Source: Costus lasius (taxonomy: Eukaryota; Streptophyta; Magnoliopsida; Zingiberales; Costaceae). Taken from it: a stretch of 64,000 nucleotides of DNA. Below, piece by piece: positions 34,572 through 46,510 of the stretch. The notes under the pieces were generated by a model. The model had not been told where the DNA came from, did no database searches, and was given only the letters and a program-made list of their open reading frames with translations. The position numbers were made by a program, and so were the translations under genes. The DNA is taken from assembly GCA_027563935.2 (NCBI GenBank), contig CM050446.2:24989501-25053500 (forward strand), read 5' to 3'. The number at the start of each line of letters is the position of its first letter. Within the stretch, counting starts at the first letter, position 1.

Positions 34572-36113
34572 CCTTGATTACTTTCCTATCATGCATCCTT
34601 CACATAGATTATCGGGCTGATTAATATATGGAAGTCCTCTTACCATACCTTCATGTGCCATCTTCTTAATGCTTCCAAAATTTAAATGGCCAAGTCTCAA
34701 ATGTCATAGCCATGAGGAGTCTTTATAGTATGCAGCCAAGCATCGTGCTGCATCTGTCTGAATGTTTAGAGAGAAGAGTCTATTCTTTGACATTGGTACT
34801 TTCGCAATCAATTTTCCTCTACCATTTTTCCGATACAGGTTATACCCAATTGTGTAGAAATAGTACCCCTTTTCAATCAATTGTCTCATACTGAGTATGT
34901 TATTTTTTATAGTAGGGGCATAATACACATTTGATGAAATGATGACTTTCATCCTTCATCTTTATCAAAATCTCCCCTTTTCTATATACGGGAATCTTGG
35001 ATGAGTCTTCAAAAGTAATATTGCCTTTTATTTTCTCATCAATGTTGGTAAACAATGACCTATCTCCACACATGTGATTACTAGCTCCTGTATCCAAGTA
35101 CCATGTAGTTTTAACTTCTTGTTTTATGTCTTTATATGCAATGAAGGCATTAGCATCTTCATTATGATCTATCTCCTCTATCTCCTCCTCAATCTCCTCC
35201 TGAGATAGATTAACTCTTGGATTATATTTGGAATTACATTATGAAGCAAAATGTCCAAATTTATTACAGCTATAACACTTGATATGTGACTTATCATATC
35301 TATTATGAGTTTGATATGATCTACCTCGACCTCATCCTCTTCCTCTTGTCGAGATAACTGAGAAGTACCTTCATAATTTTGTGTACTTCTTCCTCTTCTA
35401 AGACTTTGACCTTGTCCTCTTCCATGCCCTCGGTCTCCATAGTTGACATTGTCTCTTTTTGTTGTGTCTCTCAAATTGAGTTGTGACTTAAGAACCTGCT
35501 CCAATAGTTCTTTCTTTCTTCTATTCAATTTCTCTTCATGTTCTTCTATAGATCCTAATAGTTCTTCTAGAGTCATTTATTCTATATCCTTTGACTCTTC
35601 AATGACAGTCACTATATAGTCAAACTTTTCAGTAAATGATCTTAGTATCTTTTCAATCACTCTTACATCTGAAATATTATCACCTAATCTTTTTATTTGA
35701 TTGGCTGTTGATGCAGCCCTTAGAAATGTAATCTGAAACCTTTTCAGACTCATTCATTATGATGGTTTCAAACTCTCCTCTTAAATTCTGAAGGTGAATT
35801 CTTTTGACCTTCATACTTCTTTTGCAAACAACTTGCAGCATATCCCATACTTCCTTAGCTGTAGTTGCAATAGAAATTTTCTCAAATCATCTAGGGCTTG
35901 ATGAATCAAAGACATGACCTTTTGATATTTCTTTTTCAACTTTCTTTGAGTTTGAGTAAGATTACTTGAATCACTTAGAATTTCATTTTTATTTTCAACA
36001 ATGTCCCAAACATCATGTGCACCTAATAGTGTCTTCATTCTAATGTACCAATTATCAAATTTTTCGCTTGAGAATTTAAGGTCTTGAAAAGGGCTCATAT
36101 TATTATTAGTCAT
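34572..36113 (-). pseudogene. gag-pol: copia gag-protease and start of integrase
   Basis: Gag starts at 36113 (MTNNNMSPFQ, FDNWYIRMKTLLGAHDVWD), is frameshifted, and continues at 35576 (MTLEELLGSI). A CX2CX4HX4C zinc knuckle near 35280 has a stop before its last Cys. Protease WYLDTGASNHMCG lies at about 35110-35070. Integrase HHCC part near 34730-34590 (HLRLGHLNF, CEGCMIGK) carries stops. The frame picks up beyond the solo LTR at 31621. Confidence 0.85.
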
Positions 36114-37261
36114 TTATTTTCAACTTCCTCAGTCACAGAAGACTTTAAAATATGGATTTACTAAAATTGGATCAAGTTTTTTCAATTGGGCCGGCCCCTA
36201 AATTGAACCAAATTCATTTGACCGAACTTTGGTTCGGTAGCAATTGCGAGCGGCTGACCTAGCCGCTTCTCTGATTAGGTCCTACGAGCGGATCTGGAGA
36301 TTAATGTGGAGGCGTAAGCGACTTTCGACGAGATACAGCGAGCGTCTGGCACGAATCGACCAGAAGGGAGGAGCTGGTGTTCTTCTTCGCCGATTGCAGA
36401 GTCTTCGGCGGTCGTCCAGCGATGCGACAAAAACAGCCGATTCGAACGGCGTTAGAGGAGATGAATCGGTGACGAGGCAAGCGGCAAATTCCGGGAACGT
36501 CGACGAGTCCAAAAACGTTGAGAGATTCGCCGAGACGAGCAGTGTTCGTCAGAGACTTCGGCGTTCACTTCGTCCGCGAGTCTTCGGTGTTGATGGAGAT
36601 GAAGATTCTGGTCGCGCGGCTGATCCGGAGTTGGCACAGATCGAAGTTACGAGCAGCGAATTAACGGGAGCCAAAAACAGAGATCAATGAGCGAAGTCGG
36701 CGCTCGTTTTCAGAGCAAGATTTGCGTGCGGAGCAAGCAGTCGGCGGGCTGCTTCTTCGTCCAGGAACAAGCGGCACAGAGAAAAACGAGCAGACGAAAA
36801 AGTGCGAGCAGCGATCGACGAACGGAAGATGTTTTCTGGCGGCCGTTCGTCAGTGCAAGAAACCCACAGTAGTAGCGGATCTCGCGAAGATGCCGACGGA
36901 TCTCAGGCCAAGCGCACTCCTGTTTTCAGCGAACGAAAAACGGCGGCAGGAATCATTTGTGAGAGTCCGGCGGCAAAAGCAGGCGGCGGAGTTCTGTACA
37001 ATGTCGGCTTTGTTCTTCTGATCTTCATCGCTTTTGTTGACAGGCGAAAAATCCAAGGATTCAGCCGCGAGGGAAATTCGAGCGAGAATCTTCTCGTTTT
37101 TATCTAACGGAGCAGCAGTCGGCGTCGATTCAGCAGGCGAACGACAGAGGATTCTTGAGCAAAACAGCAACAACAACGAGAGCAGCACGTAAACTTCGTC
37201 TCGTCAAAATCAGAATAACAAGCAAAACAGAGATTCAAAATCAGAATAACAAGCAATCTTT
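36114..37261 (-). other. copia 5' leader, GC-rich, ~1.15 kb
   Basis: Lies between the primer-binding site and gag. Markedly richer in G and C than its surroundings, hence open frames on both strands, including one of 148 codons on the plus strand (36244-36690, Arg/Ser-rich). No recognised domain in any frame. I treat it as untranslated leader. Confidence 0.6.
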
Positions 37262-37274
37262 GTCTCTGATGCCA
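37262..37274 (-). promoter_or_regulatory. Primer-binding site of the copia element
   Basis: Plus strand GTCTCTGATGCCA, close to the complement of TGGTATCAGAGC (initiator tRNA-Met), next to the LTR start. Confidence 0.8.
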
Positions 37275-37275
37275 C

Positions 37276-37538
37276 TCTTAGTAACGAAATGCAGCGGCAG
37301 TAATTCGCTAGAGGAAGAGAATCACCCAGAACATTACATAAAAGAGAAATCTCAAAATATTATTGTACTTTTGAAATAGTGAATTATAATCTATATTTAT
37401 AGAAAAATAAATCTAATCTATTTACGTAACTTATCTAACAAATATAGACTAATCAACCTATATGGTAATAAATAATTTAAGATAATAAACTCTAATTAAT
37501 ATTAGATAGATATGGTAACACATTTACCAATTTCAATA
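37276..37538 (-). repeat. copia 5' LTR (263 bp)
   Basis: Matches 30070-30338. Both terminal dinucleotides have mutated (TC for TG, TA for CA on the plus strand). Followed by the duplication GAATG. Confidence 0.9.
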
Positions 37539-37543
37539 GAATG

Positions 37544-38379
37544 TTGGTACATCAAGTCATGACTTGAAACTAAAAACCTTGTAAAAAATAGTGTGTAATT
37601 GCCTGAAAAATGACTCTCAATTGTTATATTTAATGGGATAGTTGGGTTAGTATTAATAGATAATTGTTCAATTAGATTAACCTAGTTCAAATCTTTCACA
37701 TTAGTGTGCACTTATCTTTAATTTGGCTACTACCCACTAGTGCAAACTTTTGATTATAAGAACGATGGTAGCTGCCTCAACCTTTGACTTGACAAAGGTG
37801 GCCATGGATGAAAGAAGGACCTTATCATAAATCAATATATTCTCCTAGAATTATAAAGAAATATATTCGCCACTATACTAAGGGGACATTGTCTTATTTG
37901 AATCAAAGGTTTAATATTAGTTAACAATCAATATTTGAAGGATAGGCAAGTGACAAAGGTGGTCACTTAACAATATATTGTATAGCATCAGCAGTGTTTG
38001 TTCAGTTTATTGATAAAATCTAATGTCTTGTTTTGTTAGTCTAGCTCCTAGAAATAAAAATAAATATATTCACCACCATACCAAGGGGGCATTGTCTTAT
38101 TTGAAAACAAGGGGTTTAATGTTAGCTACTGGTCTATATTTGAAGGATAGGCTCGGGATCATTGTCTCCACATGGTTTGCCAAAGTTATATTGGTAGCTA
38201 AAATGTGAAAATTATTCTATTGCGTATGTAGAGCTGATAATTTTCTTTCTCCTATTTGTAAATAGCTTAGGATTAATAAGTCTCCTATTATGAATCTGAT
38301 TGTTGATGCTCATCTGGTAGTTCTATCAATGTGATTTTGTCATCCATTTTAAAGTTTTAGTTTGGCCTTTTGAAAATAG
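37544..38379 (+). other. Remainder of SAR1 intron 2
   Basis: Non-coding. Contains a degenerate duplication: 37850-37950 and 38040-38155 share ATATATTCACCAC, GGGGGCATTGTCTTATTTGA and ATTTGAAGGATAGGC-like words. Ends with an AG acceptor at 38378-38379. Confidence 0.65.
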
Positions 38380-38474
38380 GTGGATGCAGTGGTATACCTC
38401 GTGGATGCATTTGCATTTGACAAGGACGACGAGGACAAGTTTGCAGAATCAACAAGGGTATTGGAACCACTTCT
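38380..38474 (+). pseudogene. SAR1: SAR1 exon 3, left part
   Basis: Encodes VDAVVYLVDA as in Sar1, then an expanded FAFDKDDEDKFAES stretch where the family has about seven fewer residues, then TRVLEPL. Cut by the LTR insertion. Confidence 0.85.
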
Positions 38475-40457
38475 TGTTGGGATTTAAGGGAAACCCATAA
38501 GTTTTTTGGTCATACTTTTATGCATAATTATTTTTTTAAGTAATTAATTTAATATTTTTTTATTTTTAGCCCATAATTTAATTTATTAATTAATATACAA
38601 ATAATAGAATAAAATAATTAATATGTGATTTATCACGTATTAATTATAGCTTACGCGCCTATGTCGGTGCTTGAAGCTTCCATTATTAGAAATCTGACCG
38701 TTGCACTCTCTCCTCTATAAAAGGAGAGCCAAGAGCATAGTCAAACATATACAGACTCTTTGCTTGCTTTCTTGCGTTCTCTCTCTTTCCATTTTTGCTG
38801 TTTGAATTGAAAGGAATCTGTGGCAGGACCGTTCACCGACGCGCCGACAGGAAATAAGCCTTAGGACAAACTACACGTTGCTTCCGGGTTCTTCTTCTTA
38901 TCTTTTATGTTCTTTAATTATTCTAATTTTGTTTATATATGCATGCGAAATTTAATATAATTGTCTAGATCTCAACATTTTCTAAGGCTTATCATTATTT
39001 TGTTGCTTTCTTTTTATTTCGCGATTTCTAAATCTACATTTGTGTTGGTTGGGTTTATCCTACGAAGATACCTATACACACTTGGAGATCGTTTTTTGTG
39101 TTTCTAAATTTACATTTGTGTTGATTGGATTTATTCCACGAAGATACCTATACACACTTTAGATCGATTTTCATTTACACCTGAATCGATTGGGTCAAAT
39201 TCCCACGAAGCTACCGATACACAAGTGTAAATCGAGATTATTTTTGCATTGAATTATACACATTAATCTAATTATTGATTAATTGTTGTATGCTTAGAAT
39301 TTGATTTATTTAGAACGTTAATCTCGATCCGTGGGTACTGTGATTATTGTCAATCGATCTTGCATTATTTCTAAATCAGTCTTTGTTTAATCGCATCATC
39401 TCTAATTGCTGCATCAATTCCTGCTCTTGATTAATTGCTGGAATCAAATCTCGTTATTGATTTCTCGCTGCTAGTTTCGGTTTCCTGCTTGTGCCCTCAA
39501 TCAGTGTTTGGTTTGGATTTGATCCAACGAATTGCATCTGCGCCCGTATTCGTTCGGATTCGGATCCAAGCCGCAACCAGTTTTGAACCCGTGCTCGCCC
39601 CTGTCCACGTTGCAAAATCTGATTTGTGGCGGCGCAGCAGTCTAACGCAACCCCCGCATGCTAAAAATAGCACAATTAAAAAAAAAATAGCACAATAAAT
39701 GCAGTCGCATGGTTCGACTCTGCAACGATTCGCACGCGAGCAGCTGACCGACGAGTTCCCTCTTCATCTCACCCCCGCATGCTTCTGTTTCGCATCTTAT
39801 AATTAGAGTTGTTTTTTTTCGCATCTACATTAATTAATCTCTCACATCTGTTACTTGTTCCTAAATTGATTTTATGTTAATGCTGATTATCTACTCTTAA
39901 TTAATTAATTCTGAATTAATTAATTCTGAGTAGCTATATTAATCCATTTGATCTGATTTGTAATATGAAATCTTGTATTTGTAGATCTGCTTTAATTGCT
40001 GTTTAATCTTGATAATTATCTTAATCAAATAATTGGATTTGCATCTATCTGTTAATCTTCTTAATCCAAGTTTGAAATTTGATTTAAGTCCCGTATATGA
40101 GATGTACTTTGTTTAAAATCTCATAGTTACTATTGCAAGATCAAAGTCTCTCATCGCACATCTGTTTTGTTTAAATGTCCTCAATTGGCATCTAGAATAA
40201 TATTTTAATAGATTTGCGTCTTAACTGCATTTCTGATTATGCTCTGATTTAAGATTATATTAATTAATTGCTTGTATATCGTTTTGAGTGTCAGCGCTGG
40301 GATTAAACCCCAGTCTCGCACTTAACAATAATTGGTGTTCATCACCTAAGAAAATTACTGCTGCACGTCGCTTCCGAGTTCTTCTTCTTATCTTTTCTCT
40401 TCTTTAATTATTCTAATTTTGTTTATATATAGATACGAAATTTAATATATCGCAACA
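38475..40457 (+). mobile_element. LTR-retrotransposon remnant inserted in a SAR1 exon
   Basis: Begins TGTTGGGATT and ends CGCAACA, with CTTCT before and CTTGT after as a near-perfect target duplication; joining the flanks restores the family's spacing in SAR1. A 5' LTR of ~503 bp (38475-38977) ends ATCTCAACA. Its last ~88 bp recur at 40370-40457, a truncated 3' LTR. The internal part has no coding content and carries about three ~75-bp repeats (39027-39240). An alternative start at 38478 gives an exact CTTGT duplication. Confidence 0.75.
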
Positions 40458-40733
40458 CTTGTATCGGACAATGCTTTGGCAAACGTCCCATTCCTCATCC
40501 TTGGCAACACGATTAAACATCCAAAGGATGTATCAGAGAAAGAGTTAATATTCTATTTAGAACTGACCAATTTGACAACAGGCAAGGGCAACGTGAACAT
40601 TATCGACCCCAATGTTCTCCCCCTTGAGGTCTTCACGTGTTATATTATCCGTAAGTTGGATTATGACAATGCGGTTGTGCGGTTGGTGCCATGCCATGAA
40701 AGCCTGAACCCAAAAGCTCTGCAAACCAAATGA
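40458..40733 (+). pseudogene. SAR1: SAR1 exon 3/4, C-terminal part
   Basis: Encodes SDNALANVPFLILGN, SEKELIFYLELTNLTTGKG, NVLPLEVFTCYIIRKL, which align to the Sar1 C-terminal half. NKxD is replaced by NTIK, and the last ~30 codons no longer resemble Sar1. The G-domain could not bind GTP normally. Confidence 0.87.
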
Positions 40734-43700
40734 TCCATTCATTGGTTGTAATTGGAACTTTGTAGATGTCATTTGTTATATTGGTTCTAGAATTTCATTG
40801 TGTAGGGCCATAGTATTAGCGCAAGCAAAGCAGATTTGTGATGCTAAGATGCAGTCTTATTCTAGATTTTGGTGGAGGCTGTGCCTCTCATTGAGCCTAA
40901 TTAGTTAATCATTTGCAAGGCTTAGTCCACTCATGTCATCAGATGCTGTCGGTATAAATGGAATCTGAGATCACTCTAATTTGAGGATATCTTTTATAGA
41001 TTTCAATTGCATTTACATGGATCGTTATAGTATAGATATATATAATTTATCAAAATCATTAAGCATAGTGAATGAAAGGTATTTTATTTTATCAAAATTC
41101 ACTCCTTGCTCCATTTCCTCAAGTCTTTAGCGAACAATCTTACCTTGTGGCTAATTTGAAAAATTTTATCATCTTCATGGTTTATCTAGTAAACTCGTTA
41201 TTCTTAAAAGATTTTCTAGTTGTACTAACTCATAGCTGGAAGAAAAATTATCTCTTCTTGCATAATCTTTTTCACATAATTTTTTTTATTACTTATTAGT
41301 GATTTTGGTAAGTTTTCTACTGTATCTCATCTCGAGGCATCTCAGAGTTATTATAATACTATTATTAAGGTATTCTTCCTCTGCTATGAGTGACATTCTC
41401 AAATCAGCTTTCTTATTAGGAGGATAGTGACTTCACTTATCTCAAGTCATTAATAACATCAATAGATCATTATAACTATGCCCCTTTATAATAATACTCT
41501 TTGTCTCAAAAACTAGCTCATCTCTAAAGTATCATCTTGGCATTTCATTGTTGTAATTTCCTATCATTCTGAATTTCTCTATCGGCGTATTCTTATAAAA
41601 GAGGAGGAATATGTTTTTGTACAACTCTATATATTTCTCATGACTTATATCCAAATTTATTATCATTTGTATAAATATATAGAGTTATTTGGTATTATAT
41701 TTTGATCTATTTTCTTTTGGGACACGACATAAAATAACTCTATCAATGCTTAATCGAAAAGGTAAGAATTCATAGTGATTTTAAATTTATTGTAAATAAG
41801 TCATATTATTTCTTTCTTATCTCTTAAAAATAAGCCTTTAGACGACAACTGGACGAATGAAATGTCTAAATTATGGACAAGTTTAGCAGTAATTAAATCA
41901 GTAATGAATAAACAAAAAGATTGAATTTTTAATTATTCTAGAGTTTTACAAATGTACAAAATTTAAATCAATAAATAACAAACAAAATATAATTAAATAA
42001 ATGACAAGTATTGGAATAATAGAATAAGAAATTAATTGCGAACCATAGCAAATTAATTGCTGGGAATAATAGAGAGACTGTTGAGAGAATTAATGGAAAG
42101 TTTTTTATTTTTCACATAAGAGGTAATTTCATATAATTTTGTTTTGCAGCAATTTAACAGTAAATTTGAAACAATAAAATTGCATTACTATAAAGGAGTT
42201 TAGAATATAAAGGAGTTTAGAATGAAAAACTCGTAGGTGCATTAATGCCTACCTTCAGATAAAAAATTTGAACTCTGGTACAACTTTAATCGGGCCCGAA
42301 CACTCAAGATATAACTAAGACTTCCTTCGTTGAGTAGCAAAAAGTAAAGAAAACATAAAACAAAGAGGAGTAAATTGCAGCACATAGCCAGCCAAATTTT
42401 TTAGCATTTTATAAGCTTGATTCGATGTTCAAAATCAATTCTGAACACAATGGCAGAAAAGCTAAAATTAGCATTAGTGTAAAAGTAAAGAGACAGACAC
42501 TAGTTTTAAACTGTTTCCCTTTTGTCTTATACCTCAATAAATCAACACATAATAATGTTGTCCAATTGTGGAGCTCCATATTTTTTTATTACACAAGTGA
42601 ATTATTCATGATAGCTTCAGGATTAGGATGAGTATAGAGGCTCATCTCATTATAATAATTAGTTTAAAAAAATTTTATTATCTCTACAATAAACATATAA
42701 AACTATCCTTAAGAATGAGAGTATAGAATATAACTTTATTAAAAAAAAAATTTATACACTATAGTGTTTTATAATTTTTATTTTTTAAAATACTTATTAG
42801 TCAATCAATCAACTTATTCTTATCATATTGAATCTTCTTCCACTGATCTTTTATCATAGATATTAGTCCCTACTACTAAGAGACCTATTTATAAACTAGT
42901 CACATCCCTTTCAATACTTCCAGGATAAGTCTTGAGCAAGTCATTGGTAAAGTCAATGACTTTTTTTTGCTAAGTTTTTATAAATGAAAGAACTATATAA
43001 CTTTATGTGAGTTAAGTCATTTGACTTAAAAGTTATCTTTCAAACCTATTTAATTTTAAAAGGAATAAGATATATAAACAAAAATTTCTTTTATGAAAAT
43101 TATTTTAATTAATGTTCAAATAATTAATTTAAACAGTATGCACATCAAATTTATTATAATCAATATGGTCATTAGGTGTTCATGATGTACATTATTTTTG
43201 TGATGTCAATAACTATTAACATTATGTATATTGTGTGCATAACATTTATATTTTGCATAATGTGCATAACGATTATTATAAATATTGTTAAATTAATTAA
43301 ATTACACATTATCCTAAAATTGTCATCTAATGTGTTCATGAATAATAATAATAATGAATTCCAATAAATATTCCACCCATGCAATTCTACTCATAGGCAA
43401 AACAAATCTGTTTATTTAACCGTTGCAGTTAAAAAATGATTACTTGCAATTTCACTATTTAAAATTTCCTATTAAATTCTTGTAAACTGAAATTATATGA
43501 AATTATCCCATAACAATGTAAAGTTAAAATAAAAAGGGGTAATTTTAAGTCAAAATTAAAAAGGATGAAAGTAAATTTAAAGGCTTAATTCATATAGCAA
43601 CCTCACTCACTAAACCCAAGTTGATATAATTGAGGGCTAAAATAAACTTGAATGAACCTCGAAAAGCCCTAATGGTCTTGGGTCCTTCACGTTGTTATAA

Positions 43701-43879
43701 GCTAAACATCCACTTCCTATTTTATCCAAATGGGAATAAAATATGAGGAAATTTTTGTGTTTCCAATTTAGAAACATTAACAATCTTTCACAAAATATAA
43801 TAGGTTTAATATAATTAAAAACCAAAATTGCTAGCCAAAATTTAAATCACATAGTCATGAAAGAGCAAGGCTCAATCAA
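40734..43879. other. AT-rich spacer, no gene recognised
   Basis: No coding region, RNA gene or bounded element recognised. A short region of repeated CATAA/ATGTATATT-type words lies at 43180-43300. Likely old, decayed non-coding DNA. Confidence 0.5.
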
Positions 43880-44361
43880 CTTGGTACATGGATCAGTTTG
43901 GTTTACGGTCGGTTTTTGGGTATAATGATTCGGTCGGTTAACTGAACCGACCGGTATATATATATATATCTCAAAATTATTTTGATTGTGTATCTAGTGT
44001 AATGGTTAGAGGTTATTTTGCAAGTTAGTAGGTCACTACAACGTAAAAATTAATTATTTTACTTATATAATTACCAAATAATAATATTTAATAATTAAAT
44101 ATAGTTTAAAAAATAACTTTATAAAATATTTAATTATGAAATAATAATATTTAATAGTCAAAGTCAACTTTTTAAAATAATTTTTAGTAAATAAATTATG
44201 ATCGGTTAACCGTGGTTAACTGGTATCAGTTAACCATTTGACTGGTTACCGTTTGACCGGTTAACCAGTCCAACGGTTCATGATTTTTTTGAACCGAATG
44301 GTTCGATTAACCGATTGACCATGGTCAACAGTTCGGTTAACCGAACGATGAACAGGCCTAA
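43880..44361. repeat. GGTTAACC-rich dispersed repeat, perhaps a DNA-transposon derivative
   Basis: Clusters of GGTTAACCG and its complement at both ends (43930-43960 and 44200-44345) around an AT-rich centre with a TA run. It ends at CAGGCC, exactly where the tandem array begins. Similar GGTTCGGTT-rich repeats are common in plants. I could not establish terminal repeats or a target duplication. Confidence 0.4.
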
Positions 44362-45346
44362 TGATGATTGTCATAAAATATGGAAGATAATGGAGTCCTC
44401 CATAACCTTTCATCTTATAATTTGATGATTACTACCAATTTGAGCTCTTAAGTTTTATTGATGGAACGCAAATGCTTTCCCTTTTGATTCTCAAAGGAGT
44501 TCATTCAACTTCTTATCATGTCTTGTTATATCCTGGGTATTAAAATCAAATAATAGCTTTCAACTAAGGCCAAGCTTCAATATGCCTCCAAGTTTTTCAT
44601 TTTTAGCTTCCTTTTACATGCACAAGTTTTTCAAGTCTCACATACTTTGGGTAGAGTAATTTGATGATTACTGCCAATTTGAGCTCTTAATTTTTATTCA
44701 TCGAACACAAACACTTTCCCTTTTGATTATCAAAGGAGTCCATTCAACTTTTGATCAGGTCTTGTTGTATCCTTGGTATTAAAATCACACAATAGCTTTT
44801 ATCTAAAGCCAAGCTTCAATATGCCTACAAGTTTTTCATTCTAAGCTCCTTTTTACATGCACAAGTTTTTCAAGTCTCACATACTTTGGGTAGACTAATC
44901 TTATGCACTTTCTGAATATCAATGATTTTACAAACTTATCTTTGGAGAAAATATCAGTTCAGATGAAATAAGAAATTAAGGTGACCTATATATTATATTT
45001 ACACACGCTTCGTGTTTACCTATATGCCAATACCATGTTACTTAGCTTTGGCACCCCCCAAGAACTTGTGTTATGAAGAGTGAAAACAAAAAGTAGATCA
45101 AGATTATACTTTAGAAGCGCAACAAGATTGAATTTATAGTAAAAAACGACTCGAGCACCCCCAGTTGCCATCCCTCTCTCTCACCCCAATAAGATCAATG
45201 ATGATTGTCATAAAATGTGGAAGATAATGGGGTCCTCTATAGCCTTTCATCTTATAATTAGATTATTACTATCAATTTGAGCTCTTAATTGTTAATGTTG
45301 GAACACAAATACCAAAAAATTTGTTTATAAGTATAACATATATGAA

Positions 45347-45429
45347 GGGGTGGTGGTGCAGTTGGCTAGCGCGTAGGTCTCATAGCTTGAGTTATCCTGA
45401 GGTCGAGAATTCGAGCCTCTGTCACCCCA
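45347..45429 (+). tRNA. Elongator tRNA-Met(CAT)-like, array copy 1, degenerate
   Basis: Acceptor GGGGTGG pairs with TCACCCC; D-arm AGTTGGCTAGCGC; anticodon loop CTCATA followed by a 9-base intron GCTTGAGTT, in the position plant elongator tRNA-Met genes carry an intron. The T-stem has two mismatches (GAGAA against CTCTG) and the B box is altered, so it is probably inactive. No T run follows closely. Confidence 0.6.
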
Positions 45430-46427
45430 ATAAGTGCAATGATGATTGTCATAAAATATGGAAGACAATGGGGTCCTCCATAATAACCTTTCATCTTATA
45501 ATTTGATGATTACTACCAATTTGAGCTCTTAATTTTTATTGATGGAACACAAACACTTTCCCTTTTGATTCTCAAAGGAGTCCATTCAACTTCTTATCAT
45601 GTCTTGTTATATCCTGGGTATTAAAATCAAATAATAGCTTTCAACTAAGGCCAAGCTTCAATATACCTCCAAGTTTTTCATTTTAAGCTTCCTTTTACAT
45701 GCACAAGTTTTTCAAGTCTCACATACTTTGGGTAGAGTAATTAGATGATTACTGCAAATTTGAGCTCTTAATTTTTATTCATGGAACACAAACAATTACC
45801 CTTTTGATTATCAAAGGAGTCCATTCAATTTTTGATCAGGTCTTCTTATATCCTTGGTATTAAAATCACACAATAGCTTTCATCTAAGGCCAAGCTTCAA
45901 TATGCCTCCAAGTTTTTCATTCTAAGCTCCTTTTTACATGCACAAGTTTTTCATGTCTCACATACTTTGCGTAGACTAATCTTATGCCTTTTCTGAATAT
46001 CAATGATTTTACAAACTTATCTTTGTAGGAAATCTTAGTTCAGATGAAATAAGAAATTAAGGTGACCTATATATTATATTTACAAATGCATCATGTTTCC
46101 CTATATGCCAATACCATGTTACTTAGCTTTGGCACCCCCCAAGAACTTGTGTTATCAAGAGTGAAAACAAATAGTAGTTCAAGATTAAACTTTAGAAGCA
46201 CAACAAATTTGAATTTATAGCAAAAAACCACTCGAGCACCCCCAGTTGTCATCCCTCTCTCTCACCCCAATAAGATTAATGATGATTGTCATAAAATGTG
46301 GAAGACAATGGGTTCCTCTATAGCCTTTCATCTTATAATTAGATTATTACTATCAATTTGAGCTCTTAATTGTTAGTGTTGGAACACAAATACCACAAAA
46401 TTTGTTTATAAGTACAACATATATGAA

Positions 46428-46510
46428 GGGGTGGTGGCGTAGTTGGCTAGCACATAGGTCTCATAGCTTGAGTTATCCTGAGGTCGGGAGTTCGAGTCTC
46501 TCTCACCTCA
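46428..46510 (+). tRNA. Elongator tRNA-Met(CAT)-like, array copy 2, degenerate
   Basis: Same layout and 9-base intron. The D-stem has a mismatch (GCGT against GCAC) and the acceptor a G-T pair; the T-arm is intact with TTCGAGT. No nearby T-run terminator. Confidence 0.6.

Larger units (their letters stand above)
30070..37538 (-). mobile_element. Ty1/copia retrotransposon in SAR1 intron 2
   Basis: Minus-strand element with short LTRs at 30070-30338 and 37276-37538, exact duplication GAATG at 30065-30069 and 37539-37543, an initiator-tRNA-Met primer site at 37262-37274 and a purine tract at 30339-30353. Without the nested solo LTR it is about 4.5 kb. It has a long GC-rich leader, then gag, protease, integrase and a fusion of the reverse transcriptase start to the RNase H end; the catalytic reverse transcriptase is deleted. 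Non-autonomous and decayed. Confidence 0.9.
29329..40733 (+). pseudogene. SAR1: SAR1 small GTPase pseudogene, split by retrotransposons
   Basis: SAR1 is the GTPase that starts COPII coat assembly at the endoplasmic reticulum. Four exonic pieces are in order on the plus strand (29329-29457, 29541-29671, 38380-38474, 40458-40733) and together cover the family's ~193-residue length. Defects: a one-base deletion in exon 2, a residue expansion in exon 3, an LTR insertion splitting the exon after LEPL, loss of the NKxD guanine motif (NTIK), and a degenerate C-terminus replacing the usual end. Intron 2 contains a copia element with a solo LTR inside it. Not a processed copy, since introns are present. 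Confidence 0.88.

Noticed and set aside
43172..43384. Ile/Met-rich frames on both strands at the same place
   Set aside because: Low-complexity CATAAT/ATTATG-type sequence that translates openly on both strands; no domain.
43980..44040. SINE with A and B boxes (TAGTGTAATGGTTAGAGG followed by AGTAGGTCACTAC)
   Set aside because: The A-box likeness is moderate, the B box does not fit, and no A/T tail or target duplication is visible.
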